Below, in pieces: positions 45,567 through 55,605 of a stretch of 64,000 nucleotides of DNA. A program made the position numbers and the translations under genes. Positions within the stretch are counted from its first letter, which is position 1; each line of letters starts with the position of its first letter. Under the pieces are notes generated by a model. The model was not told the DNA's origin. It saw nothing but the letters and a program-made list of their open reading frames with translations, and did not search any database. Source of the stretch: Tanypteryx hageni (Eukaryota > Arthropoda > Insecta > Odonata > Petaluridae); assembly GCA_028673005.1 (NCBI GenBank), contig CM054113.1:71682500-71746499 (forward strand), given 5' to 3'.

Positions 45567-46852
45567 TTATTAACTTTTATATTAAGTCCAAAGCTGCTTG
45601 CGGGGTTCGGACCACCTCATTTCACCATCGCGTAATTAGGAGTGATTTAGTCACCTCGGCCATCAGATTCTTAGGATGTGGCTGCGATAATTGTGTATTT
45701 GAATGCGCGTCAATCATAGCAACGAGATTAAACAAACTATTGTAATTGTTGATGTTGTAAGAGAACTTTATTTTAATGTGAATTTGTGTTTATACTAGCA
45801 TTCCTACGTTTTTTGAAGGGTTATTTCTGCTAATAATTGTAGGTTTTTATTTATAGTAATTATTATTAATAGTAAGTTTTTCTTTATCTTAAAAACTTTT
45901 TATCTTCATTCTAAAAACATGGAAAATCAAGGTACATGTAAGCTTTTGATGAATTTTATTATTATTCTTAAATTATTATCGCTCCTCTTATAATATTGTC
46001 TTATGCATGCATTTTATTATTATTACATTATAATCACATTCGTATTGCCATAATATTAATAATCATTAATGCGATCTTCTCGGAATATTCACATTGAAAA
46101 TTCATTTGGAGACTACTTTAGATGACTATATTTATGTAGTTTGTGCCATGAACATAATTTTATTCTTTGGAACTGTTCACCTGGCTTATTTTTTACTTTG
46201 GATGAAATCTTTTATAATTTTAAGACCAGTTGTTCTTGCATTTTTCTAAAAGCCCTCACATTTTAGTATCATATTCCTATTTTTCAGTATTTAACATAGG
46301 TAATACTCTTGTAAAGGAGGTTAATTTGAACAAATTTAAATAAATCATTTTTAAGTGTTTTGTTGTAGCTAGCAATTCTTCTGCTAACTATACTTATACA
46401 GTGGTTTTATATGGATGGTTGATGCGATGTTAGGAATAGAACAATTTATTATTTTTATCATTTAAGCTAGGTGACTAAATATGAAATATTCAAGTTTCAC
46501 TCCTACTAGTATCTAAAGCTGAATTACTCTGAACTAGCAATATATTTTCGTTGATTTTAAGCAGTATGAATGGAAGAGTCAGTATTTTCATTAATGAAAC
46601 AAAAGATATTATCAAACTTCTTACTCCCTATATAACAAACATTCTTACGTTTGCCACTGAGTTCTCTAGTTCTGTCTGCCATTTTCTCAACTGTAAAAAG
46701 ATTAAAGGTTAAATATAGAGACCCCCCACATCACTCAACAGCTGATAGACACTTTTTCAACTTCTTACGCCCATGCAAGCAAAAATGTTATCATAAATAT
46801 ATTACAGAGTTTATTCATATTAAAGTATTAACTATATAAAAGTTGGTTATAA
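45567..46852 (+). mobile_element. Unclassified terminal-inverted-repeat element, 1.29 kb
   Basis: The left end is TTATTAACTTTTATATTAAG and the right end, reverse-complemented, TTATAACCAACTTTTATATA. These pair over ~20 bp with few differences and match the start of 40354-41269. Repeats X and Y flank it and occur joined at 47233-47470, which serves as an unoccupied site. No open frame of note, so it is non-autonomous. No clear target duplication, so the superfamily is unknown. Confidence 0.75.
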
Positions 46853-46877
46853 AAATTCATTTTATATCTTCACTTGT

Positions 46878-47037
46878 TTCAAGTTTCTTGATTCAGATCG
46901 CCCTTACTAAGCAATAAGAATAATCATCATTAAGACAATACCTATACACTAAAATTATGGAAAAATTAGGATATTTTGTGTTAAGATTATGGCATCATCA
47001 TCCATGCCTTTAGCACCTATTTGGATTTAAAAAATCG
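46878..47037 (+). repeat. Repeat Y, first copy
   Basis: CAGATCGCCC, then AATAATCATCA, TTAGGATATTTTGTG and ATTATGGC with ATCATCC repeat in the same order at 47306-47470. Confidence 0.85.
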
Positions 47038-47232
47038 CGATATAGGTATTATGCCATAATATTTAACGATTGAAAAGAGCTAAAATTTCTCGAAAACCTA
47101 CGAAACACAAAATGAAATTACTTTTCACGTTTTACAATTTTCGGGTGTTAGTATAATGATGTCATCATAAGTTTATGTCGTAACTTAAAATCAATGGCAT
47201 AATACTATATAAATAAAACAATAATTTTCATT

Positions 47233-47470
47233 TTCCGCTAAATAAAGTCATTTATCCGGAATTTCTAAATTCTCTGGCAATCGACTCTCGTCCAAGTTTT
47301 CGAATTTCAGGTTTCATGGCTCAGATCGCCCTGTTACAGCAATAACTATAATCATCACTAAAGCAATAGCCTATATGTTACACTAAAATTTACCTAAAAT
47401 TAGGATATTTTGTCTGTTAGGATTATAGCGTCATCATCCGTGCCTTTTAGTATCCATGCGGATAAAAAAT
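47233..47470 (+). repeat. Joined X-Y repeat (uninterrupted copy)
   Basis: Contains the X block (CTAAATTCTCTGGCAATCGA) and the Y block (GCTCAGATCGCCC) next to each other, in the order expected if the element at 45567-46852 had never inserted. Confidence 0.8.
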
Positions 47471-47943
47471 TAATTTAAAATTATCACGTCATACGTCGTT
47501 GGTTGAAATCAAATGCATTAAATTAATGCTCTTTAAGTATGGAAAATCAATTCCCATTGAAACGTATTGGAGTCGTTGCTATGGTAGTTTATATTTTTCA
47601 TTGTTGAAAACCGAAACACTTTTCATAATTTTATGATTAAAATCGAACTTTTACGCAAATTCAGCATGGATTTGAATTTTGTCATCAAGAAAAATAAACT
47701 TAATTCTTTCATCCACATTGTATCTTAATTTTAAATAATTTAGAAAAGTAATTTTATATAGACCTGCGCCGTTTTCAATGCTTTTTTCTTATGGGTTTTT
47801 AAAATTGGACTTTGTAGTCAAAAATACCTCTTAAATATAACTTTTTCAGGAATTACGGATTTTTTCCAGAGGTTTCACCCCATGACCTATATCCATGCCA
47901 AATTTCAGCTCTCTAGCATTTCTAGAAGTATCTTAGGTTTTAC

Positions 47944-47945
<2 letters not shown>
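47471..47945. other. No gene seen
   Basis: CATGCCAAATTTCAGCTCTC at 47896-47915 is a retroelement-tail-like phrase. A similar one (GCGAAATTTCAGCC) precedes the TA tract at 51585. Confidence 0.35.

Positions 47946-47990
<45 letters not shown>
47946..47990. repeat. (TA)n microsatellite
   Basis: Uninterrupted AT alternation. Confidence 0.97.
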
Positions 47991-47991
<1 letters not shown>

Positions 47992-48059
47992 GTATATACA
48001 TAACAGCTTACGGAAAAGGAAAGGTAAAATGGATATATGGATGTCAACAAGGTGTTGGG

Positions 48060-48231
48060 ATGAGGAAACCCAGTGAACACTCACCAATCAGACGACTTCG
48101 GGTTGGCGAGGCCCCGGGGATGTCGAAGCGACACACGTAAAAGAACACTAAAACACAGAAACATCACAAACGTAGAAGCTTTCGGAATTATTCCTTCATC
48201 AGCTACAGAGAGGGAACATATATCCATACAT

Positions 48232-48233
<2 letters not shown>
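48060..48233 (-). mobile_element. Possible Penelope-like element fragment
   Basis: On the minus strand this carries CTGATGAAGGAATAATTCCG then AAAGCTTCTACGTTTGTGAT. The phrase is of the kind found in the repeat ends of Penelope-like elements, where it folds as a hammerhead ribozyme. No reverse-transcriptase or GIY-YIG coding sequence is present. Assignment rests on this motif alone. Confidence 0.4.
48172..48206 (-). ncRNA. Candidate hammerhead ribozyme with a minimal stem III
   Basis: Minus strand order: stem I half GUAG, core CUGAUGA, one extra A, stem II GGAA-UAA-UUCC, core GAAA, then self-complementary AGCU formed with the last A (A15.1 to U16.1), cleavage-position U, and stem I half CUAC pairing with GUAG. 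Hammerheads with such a two-base stem III are known from Penelope-like elements and act as dimers. Departures from the ideal are the extra A between the core and stem II and a stem I of only 4 clear pairs. Confidence 0.5.

Positions 48234-48279
<46 letters not shown>
48234..48279. repeat. (TA)n microsatellite
   Basis: Uninterrupted AT alternation next to the hammerhead-containing fragment. Confidence 0.97.
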
Positions 48280-48281
<2 letters not shown>

Positions 48282-48319
48282 TATATATGCAAGAAATTGC
48301 TATTTATAATTACTAATAG

Positions 48320-49235
48320 TTAGTACTTGCATTCTGCAAGCATTTCGTCTAACCTTGAAAGACATTAATTTTTCAGAGAGATATTTCATCATTGGAAATA
48401 CAGTGGAACTTCCATATCTCGTACGTACGATATATAACTCGAATTTTCCATAACTCGAAGTGAATTAATTTTACCGGACAAAATAGAAATGAGAAATAGG
48501 TATTTCCATAAGTCGAATTTTCTATTACTTGAATATTTTTTTTTGTTTCCCTTGAAGTTCGACTTATGGAAGTTCCACTGTATTATTTTAATTCAAAAGT
48601 TTTCACATCTGCACCGATTTTCGTTCTTTTCTTATGGAATAATATTGGAGTAAAACACTCACTAAAATTTAAAATTTTAAGAAAATTATACTTTTTCCCT
48701 AGTGAAGTACTAATGTCACACATTTCTGCCAAATTTTAAAGTTATAGCGCAATTAGAAGTGAAATAACATTTATCAAATTGTTTATATTTAAAAAATTTT
48801 AACGGCCGCAATAACAATTTCATGGAGAAATTCAAATGTTTATTTATGCATTTACACTAAGATCTATATAACTTTAAAATTTCAGCTCCCTAGCTCGCAC
48901 CCTAGAATCCACACATTTACCAATTTGTTTAAACTTTCAGAATTTTTAACAGCCAAATAAATAAAAATACCAAAATTTCTATAACCCCTATTTCGTTTTT
49001 TTGCAAATTCTATCTTTAAAAAATGTTCAGCTCTGTAGCACATTTGTAAATACATAAAACTTGAAATTTTTTTTAAACGATTGCGAATTTTTAGCGACCG
49101 CATTGTTGAACTTTTTCAAGATTTTCGTTTTTTCGAGTGGCCGCAACAACATATTCATAGATATTTTCAAATGTTTACTTGAGTATGTGCACTGAGCTCT
49201 AAGTAACTTTAAAATATCAACTCCAACACGACATT
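48320..49235 (+). repeat. Dispersed unclassified repeat, copy C, interrupted by a MITE
   Basis: Hairpin CTTGC-ATTCT-GCAAG at 48326-48340 starts the copy. Blocks shared with copies A and B follow, split at 48399-48582 by the pogo-type MITE. It is the longest copy and shows about four diverged internal units (marks near 48732, 48870, 49020 and 49205). Confidence 0.9.
48401..48580. mobile_element. pogo/Tigger-type MITE, 180 bp, TA target
   Basis: The ends CAGTGGAACTTCCATA and TATGGAAGTTCCACTG are nearly exact inverted repeats. TA flanks both sides. CAGTGGAAC is close to the terminus of Tigger/pogo elements. Inside, the word AACTCGAA/AAGTCGAA recurs. Copy A of the host repeat (37680-37700) shows the site with a single TA, i.e. 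unoccupied. Confidence 0.92.
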
Positions 49236-49249
49236 ACTTTTTCACATTT

Positions 49250-49790
49250 CTCTAATATTTCCTGTTTTTGGATTTTGACGTCGTTATGGCTTTACTGTGC
49301 TGCTCTACGTACAATAGAGCTTCCAATCCCTCAGTGTGTGAAATTACTTCCGTTGTAGCTTCGTCGTCTTCATCACTTTCATTCGATCATCTTGACCACT
49401 TTTCTCCGACAATACAAGGGACACGATGTCATTATCGATGTACATTTGATGTCCTACTTCACAATCATCGAATTTCGACATCTTCAGCTTCTTCACAACC
49501 CGGGATTTGTTTTTTTCATCTGCAGAATGTCACCAGTTTCATCTTGAACATCATCCATTATATTTGGCAGCAGTTTTTTCCATGACTTTGTGATTATATC
49601 AATTTTCACATTGTCCCAAGATTCAGCCACCCAATAAATCACGTCCTTTATTGTGATCTTTTTCAGTTTTTCCGTTATGGTGAAATTTTCTTCTTCGCCC
49701 TCGATATGAGATCGCAAAAGCTTTTTCTTGTAGTGACATTTCAGATTTTGCAACACTCACTGGTTTACTCTACATTTATATAGTCGTTTA
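49250..49790 (-). pseudogene. Tigger/Jerky-type (pogo superfamily) transposase, C-terminal fragment
   Basis: Right to left the minus strand reads VLQNLKCHYKKKLLRSHIEG, then KLKKITIKDVIYWVAESWDN, then VKIDIITKSWKKLLPN. This is the DDE-1 domain end in which a (Q)GV-x-x-x-LK-x-x-Y motif is followed by the x-(D/A)-x-(I/V)-x-W(I/V)-A-x-(S/A)-W-x-x-V signature. Further on come DDVQDETGDILQMKKTNPG and, after frame breaks, EVISHTEGLEALLYVEQH, matching the acidic tail that ends (V/I)SHxEx(L)xx(L)...EQ. The catalytic DDE part and the HTH domains are missing. It lies less than 1 kb from a MITE with pogo-type ends (48401-48580) and might belong to the same lineage. Confidence 0.85.
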
Positions 49791-50011
49791 GATAAGCAAA
49801 AGAATCCAAAATATGTCCCACTCCCGCTAGGATTACGTAATTTCGCGAAAACTCCTACGTTAATTTAAAGCAATCTCTGCACTCTTATATACTTATTACA
49901 CTTATACGGGTTAATACAATTTATTCTCGAAGTTTAACAATGCCGTGGACGGTAAGGCAACATGCCGTTTAAAAGCCGATGCAGGCAGCGTCCGCTTAAC
50001 GTACGTCCGCT
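49791..50011. other. No gene seen; short direct repeat
   Basis: GTCCGCTTAACGTAC and GTCCGCTTAA are repeated just before the Harbinger-type MITE. Confidence 0.5.
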
Positions 50012-50014
50012 TAA

Positions 50015-50552
50015 GGCCGGGATTACGATCAACGTTTTCTGACGTGACGGAAACGGACCGTGGCGGTGAAGTCCTTCGTTGACTGCACGTCAACGAGGGG
50101 TCTATTATGATTGACGGGAGTAGTATCGCCAACTATTGATTTAGAAAAAGGTCATAATTTGATAGAGGAGATGATACTTGCTTTCTTGGTTGCATTCTTA
50201 AAACCTCCGTCACTTTTTGTCATACAGAAATATATGATTCCTCACAAATTCAATTAGGATTTCTTCCCTCATTCTTATGAACTTCAGACATGCGAACTGT
50301 TCACAAACAGTACAGACTGGTACAAACACAGCTAACCCACAGCAAGTTAGATACCACAGTAAATTCAACGTCTTCTCACATAATTGACTGACGTGGACCA
50401 ACGTGACGGGAAAGCTCTACTTCGACAAGGTTCGCTCCGTCTCCGTCAACGATGGCACCAACGTACGACGATCGTAATTAGTAGCATAGTAGCTTCTGAA
50501 ACTCCACCGTCCGTTTCCTTCACGTCAGTAAACGTTGATCGTAATTTCGGCC
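50015..50552. mobile_element. Harbinger-type MITE, 538 bp, with ~50-bp terminal inverted repeats and TAA target
   Basis: The left end runs GGCCGGGATTACGATCAACG, TTTTCTGACGTGACGGAAAC, GGACCGTGG. The right end, reverse-complemented, runs GGCCGAAATTACGATCAACG, TTTACTGACGTGAAGGAAAC, GGACGGTGG. TAA stands at 50012-50014 and 50553-50555. A 3-bp TAA/TWA duplication with GG-starting ends fits PIF/Harbinger. The interior lacks coding capacity but repeats the GACGTGACGG word near 50400. Confidence 0.88.
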
Positions 50553-50555
50553 TAA

Positions 50556-51580
50556 CGTACATACGCTGATTTGTACATTACATATTGACACCATATTCCG
50601 CATCTACGTACGTACTGTCCGCTGATACGTATGCGCATCAATTCTCGCGCATACGGGTAAACAGACACGGTTGAGAAAGCTTAGGCCAACTATTATCCCT
50701 ACGGAAAGACCGGTAATGAATGCTATAGAGCGATTCCCAGGTTTGCACGTAAGGCGACACTTATGTTCGGCGGGAAAATTTCTTTGGACAGGTTCTTCAA
50801 AATACCTCAAAAAAATCTTGCAACCCGTTCACCAACACGAAAATCACCACCAAAGTCACCTTTAGACTCTCCATCTTCAGCAATCCAAAATTCTCTGATA
50901 ACAGCCCCTTTTTACAACGAACAATAACTCTTCTTCTACCCCATAATAACGCTACAACTACCGTTAGCAAATGGGGGAGATAATTTCAGGTAAGAAATAT
51001 GTTTTAAAATTTTTATTTTCAAGTTTTATGATATTTATTTGTTTTAATATATTGTATGCATGTATAAATTTAATGTTAGTCACTTTATAAATACAATGGT
51101 GCAATACTCCAACTTGGTTTTGAGTAAAAAAAATGTGTTTTTCCATTTAGAAAATACATTTCCATTTATAACATTAGTTAATATGGAAAATGACCGCCCG
51201 CTTATCGTACGGGTTTTCAAGAACGTAACCTGTACGTTAATCGGACGTTGCTTGTACTTTCTCAAAATATGTGATTTAAATGTTTAATATGAGAAATTTC
51301 GAACGGTAGGCAGAAAAAGATGAATTGAATAAGACATTTCATTAATTTTCCTAAAACATTGTTCAAATTCAAAGATCGTACGTCAATTCTTTCAAATTTG
51401 AATTTCCAAAAGAATAAAAGCCTGCACTTTAAAAAGTCTCTTTTTACGTGTTATCTTACGGGAAATGTAAATTTCCCCTCTGGAGTCGAACCCGGGTCTT
51501 TTTTCATATTTGTTTGTCATTATATTTTTATATCTGAATCAAACATTCCTGCGAAATTTCAGCCTTCCACCTAATCAGGA

Positions 51581-51584
<4 letters not shown>
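50556..51584. other. No gene seen
   Basis: At 51481-51505 the minus strand has ACCCGGGTTCGACTCCAGAG, a lone B-box-like tRNA fragment. Otherwise AT-rich. Confidence 0.4.

Positions 51585-51662
<78 letters not shown>
51585..51662. repeat. (TA)n microsatellite, 78 bp
   Basis: The longest pure TA tract in the window. Confidence 0.97.
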
Positions 51663-51666
<4 letters not shown>

Positions 51667-51699
51667 GGGTCTTACGGAAGACGCTTAGGATTCGCTTTT

Positions 51700-52200
51700 T
51701 TTACGCGTTTTGTTTTCACAAGGTGAGTCATGTCCGCCGCAGATCATGCTGGTTTCGTGAACTCTTCGAAACTTTTATTCCCCGCGCCAATTTGTCGCCG
51801 TAAATCTCCGTCGAACCGACTACTCCCAGATAGGGAGGAGACGAGACCTTTTCTCTCTCTTTCTCTCTGCTCGTCTCATAGGTGTGCGATCGGAAGGGTA
51901 TTCTCGTCCGTGTATCGTGCCTGCGTCTTCTCCCTTCTCTCTTCTTCACCCTCCTCTTCCCGGCTTCCTTCACGATCCGCCATTGTTGCGCTCATTAGCG
52001 GTCGCTCGAGTGTATAACGTCACGGTCTGCCGTGTGTCACGTACCATGCTTCCTCCGGTGCGTGAAATTGAAGGCAGCCGCCATCTTATTAACATCTCCG
52101 GGATCCCGTGGGACGCACCCGGAAATGCGCGAGCTCGAGCGCCCTCTCTTTCTTACACACTCACATATACACACGCGAGCAGGTAATGGGAAATTTCTCG
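51700..52200. promoter_or_regulatory. Candidate CpG-rich promoter / non-coding first exon with YY1-like sites
   Basis: CpG-dense relative to its surroundings. AAGATGGCGGC reads on the minus strand at 52077-52087, a full YY1 core, and CAATGGCGG on the minus strand near 51978-51986 is a weaker one. Plus-strand splice-donor-like sequences lie at 51719 (AAGGTGAGT) and 52180 (GCAGGTAATG). ATTGTTGCGC is shared with the candidate at 27.3-27.7 kb. Orientation is ambiguous and no exon can be proven. Confidence 0.35.
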
Positions 52201-53160
52201 AAATTGGAATCTACGGATACTCACATGAGCGTAACGGCCCATGGTTTTCGCTGAAAAACTGATTTAAAAAAAGTGCATCGGGTGCAAAAGAAAGGGGCGG
52301 ATGTTCTCGCTTTATTGCCTCGTTTTTATCGATCCCTTTTGTTTTTAATTTCCGAAATATCTGGGAGTAATTTCCGCGGATTTTTCTCCGTTTTTCTCTC
52401 GGTATTGTTGCAGGTATTTGTCGAGTTAAGAGGTTATCTATCCTGGTGAATGCTAATGAGCATTTGATGCATAAATCTCCTCTTCACATATTATTATTAG
52501 ATTTATCTTATTATTAATGTAACGGGAACACCGTGAAAGTTTACGAATATTTGAAAAAGTGGGAGGCAGCTGATAATCATCTATAGGCCTACCGCAATCA
52601 AAAGAACATTTTGGGTGTACTGTGGGTGTTGCCTAATCCCTCACTCCACTTGGCACCCTCCCCTCTCGCCCTTCCTTACCACACGGGCTATCGCTGTCTC
52701 GGTCCTTTTCTACGCTGTTTCCAAATATTCGCAAAACTTTGTCTATGCAGTCAACTGTAAACAGTAAAAACTGACAACCTAAGGAGGAGAAGGATGGGCT
52801 AGCGGTGGGGGTTGGAGGGAGTAGTCAATATGACAGAGGGAACTTCCTCTCCGTGACGGAAGAACTTCCCCTCCGTGCGTGGCCGAAGTCCACGCATTTT
52901 CTTGTTTGCGGCAGACCTACAGCGAACTCAAGAAAAATTATGATCTCATCTTTCTCAAAAAATGTCCTTGAAGAAACAAAATAGAAATTAGTTTGCGTAT
53001 TGCTTAAAAACCCTTTCCTTTTCAGAAATGTATGTTTTGAAAGTAAAGTTTAAAATTGCGAAAATATGATTGTATTTATTTAAGGATCTGGTCACTGATG
53101 AGGTAAAAAATCTTCATAACTATCACCGTTTTACTTTTGTCAGTATTTCTTTTATAATTC
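52201..53160. other. No gene seen
   Basis: Mixed sequence; the repeated phrase GGAACTTCC/AGAACTTCCCCTCCGTG at 52838-52880 is a short local duplication. Confidence 0.45.
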
Positions 53161-53168
53161 CTTTAAGA

Positions 53169-53440
53169 CAGGTATGTCAAACTCGAAGAGGCATTAGAGC
53201 CACATTAACGCAATCGATTAGGATTACAGTTGTTAAATAATTGCCAGAGTTGGAAATAATAGAGTTTATGCAGAAGATTGGACGTTTGTATTTCAATCTA
53301 AAAATCGATTTGGAAACTGCATTCTATTGTTGCTCAATAACTATGAAAAACCCGTCTCCTTTTTGCAAAAATAAATTATATAAAATTTCGAACGATTTGG
53401 TGTACATATTCGCATTCGGACCGACAGTTTGACATGCGTC
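53169..53440. mobile_element. hAT MITE, 272 bp, probable
   Basis: The left end is CAGGTATGTCAAACTCG and the right end, reverse-complemented, GACGCATGTCAAACTG. GTCAAACT inside the terminus is typical of one hAT MITE group. The flanks CTTTAAGA (53161-53168) and CTTGTAGA (53441-53448) match at 6 of 8. Confidence 0.6.
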
Positions 53441-53448
53441 CTTGTAGA

Positions 53449-55318
53449 CCACCGTGCTACCAAAATGAACGAGTGTTACCAAGAGTTAATCATTTGAGGC
53501 ATTTATCGAGCATCGTACGTAAATTTCATCTGAATGTTTTTCCGGTTTTGTTGCTTTTTTAGGGAAAAGTTTTCGTTTGTTTCGATCGTCTCGTTCGCTG
53601 AGCCATTTGGCATAAAAAATTTCCATGTCTTGCTTGTTCTCTATCCTTCTCTATAGCTTGTCCACTGCCACATCTTGAACTCTACCGCATTCCTCCTCCT
53701 CCCCTCTCCTCGGTAGTTTACGTTCCCTTACGTCTTCCTCCTCCTGCACTTGAACTCCGAATTCCACCTCCTAGCTGACTCAACTTCAGCCCTCTCCTTT
53801 CATCTGTAACCTCGACCCCTCTCTTTCTCTTCCCGCACGCGATTACCCTATTCCTTGGATGAATCCTATAGCAATATAGAGGAGCTACCGAGCTTTAGAA
53901 GATGAAGTGCTGGCGCCTTGCGAACGAGTTCCTAGCATTCTATGCGATGTCCTGTAAATTACATCCTTAACTTCATAGCGCAGCGATGGATAAGACTTTG
54001 AACTGGGAGAGTTTTGTTTGGGTCAGAATAAAAATCGCGGTTGAGTGCTCGAGCTTGTTTTTCGAAAATTTAAAATCGATGCATTGTCTCACCGAATGCC
54101 ATAAAAGATGGGCATTTCAGTTATCCGTCTTTAATTGGAGATTCATTGGTAGTACATTCTACCTGAGAACCTTATCCTATTATAATAAAAGCCTTTCTCG
54201 TTCTGCCATTCTGTAAGATTTTGCGAATTAATGCGAATAACTCAAGAACGGTAAGTTCTATTTCGGTGAATCTTTCGTCTAACGCTCGACGCGCCCCCGT
54301 GCAGGCTTTCACTTGCCCATGATTAAGGGCATGAATTTGGTTCCAGGTGTTTATTTTCAATACTCGATTAACATGTGAATTAATGTGGAATATTTTGCAT
54401 ATACATTTTTAAAACAGTTAGAATCGAAGTAAGAACTTGGTACTTAAACGTTATGAAGTTATAAAGAAGGAACTATGTTTCCAACTGAGAAAACTTGAAT
54501 AAGTTACGAATAAACTTAAAAATAAATTTCAAGTCCGAAATTACACGAGAAATTTTCTACGCTTTCATAAAGAAAAATTATTGTTGCTATGACTACGCGC
54601 ATTATTTACGTATTTGAGCTCACCAAATAATTGATCTTTCCTACCACCTATAGACAAACTTTCAAACTATAATTGTTAATAGACAACATATTTTTGTATA
54701 ATGGCATCAAGGGTTCAATTTATGCAGAAATTAGTTAAATATGTCTCATTATAACCGTGAGTAATAGAAATAAGTTAGCATCGCTCATTCCGATATCGAT
54801 CAATTTAAGTAGTTGGGATTGGCTGCAGGAGTGTCTTTTCTCCCTTATATTCTAACGAAAACGAATATGTACATATGAAATATTTTTTCTGCATTTTAGG
54901 AAGTCAAATATTGCTCGACGGAGAATTTCACATTTTTATTTGTATTTTTAACTACTTCGGCAAATTCTCCTTTTGACTGAAAATTAATATATTAAGAAAT
55001 TTTTGAATTAATATTATATACATACATTCAAAATATTTTTTGAAAAAAGAACAGTAAAAGTAAGCTCTGTAATATGAAGGGAATCGTTACTGGAAGTATA
55101 ATAAAATATTTACCAACGGTTTCCAAGCTGTGGGTCGCAAAGACGGTATTTTATTGTAATATTTTTTGTTTTACGTATGAATATATTTAAAATAATATTA
55201 ATCTTTGCCCAAACAATTATATATTTATTTTTCAAATTAATTTTACGTTTGGTAGATGCATGAAGTTAAAGGGGTGGCAATAATGTCAGCTGCCTTAAGA
55301 GGAGGTTGCAGATGCATA
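53449..55318. other. No gene seen; one possible hAT end
   Basis: Pyrimidine-rich at 53640-53830. GGTTTCCAAGCTGTGGGTCG at 55119-55138 resembles the terminus of a hAT element, but no partner was found. Confidence 0.4.
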
Positions 55319-55326
55319 GTTTGGGA

Positions 55327-55597
55327 CAGTGGCGCAGCCAGAAATTTACTTTGTGGGAAAGGGAAAAATACTTCAACACATTATTATCTGAGCGCTTGTT
55401 TATTGATTTATTTGCAAGAACCTTTGTGTAATGATAGAAGCTAATGAATAAAGGTACTGATTCTAATTTGGACATCTTCGATCCACCTTATTTCCAACAG
55501 ACGCTCGCATACTCTACGCTTTTGTTAAGATTATCTCTGATATAGGGAGGGGGAGGTGGTCGAATGCTCGGTTGCCACCCCCATGGCTGCGCTACTG
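55327..55597. mobile_element. hAT-type MITE, 271 bp, perfect 8-bp target duplication
   Basis: The left end is CAGTGGCGCAGCCAGAAA and the right end, reverse-complemented, CAGTAGCGCAGCCATGGG. GTTTGGGA occurs at 55319-55326 and 55598-55605. A G-rich subterminal tract (GGGAGGGGGAGGTGG) precedes the right end. No coding capacity. Confidence 0.94.
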
Positions 55598-55605
55598 GTT
55601 TGGGA

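Noticed and set aside
40354..46852. The two direct copies as long terminal repeats of a retrotransposon
   Set aside because: The copies have inverted-repeat ends of their own, the sequence between them holds no gag/pol similarity, and the right copy has an unoccupied paralogous site of its own.
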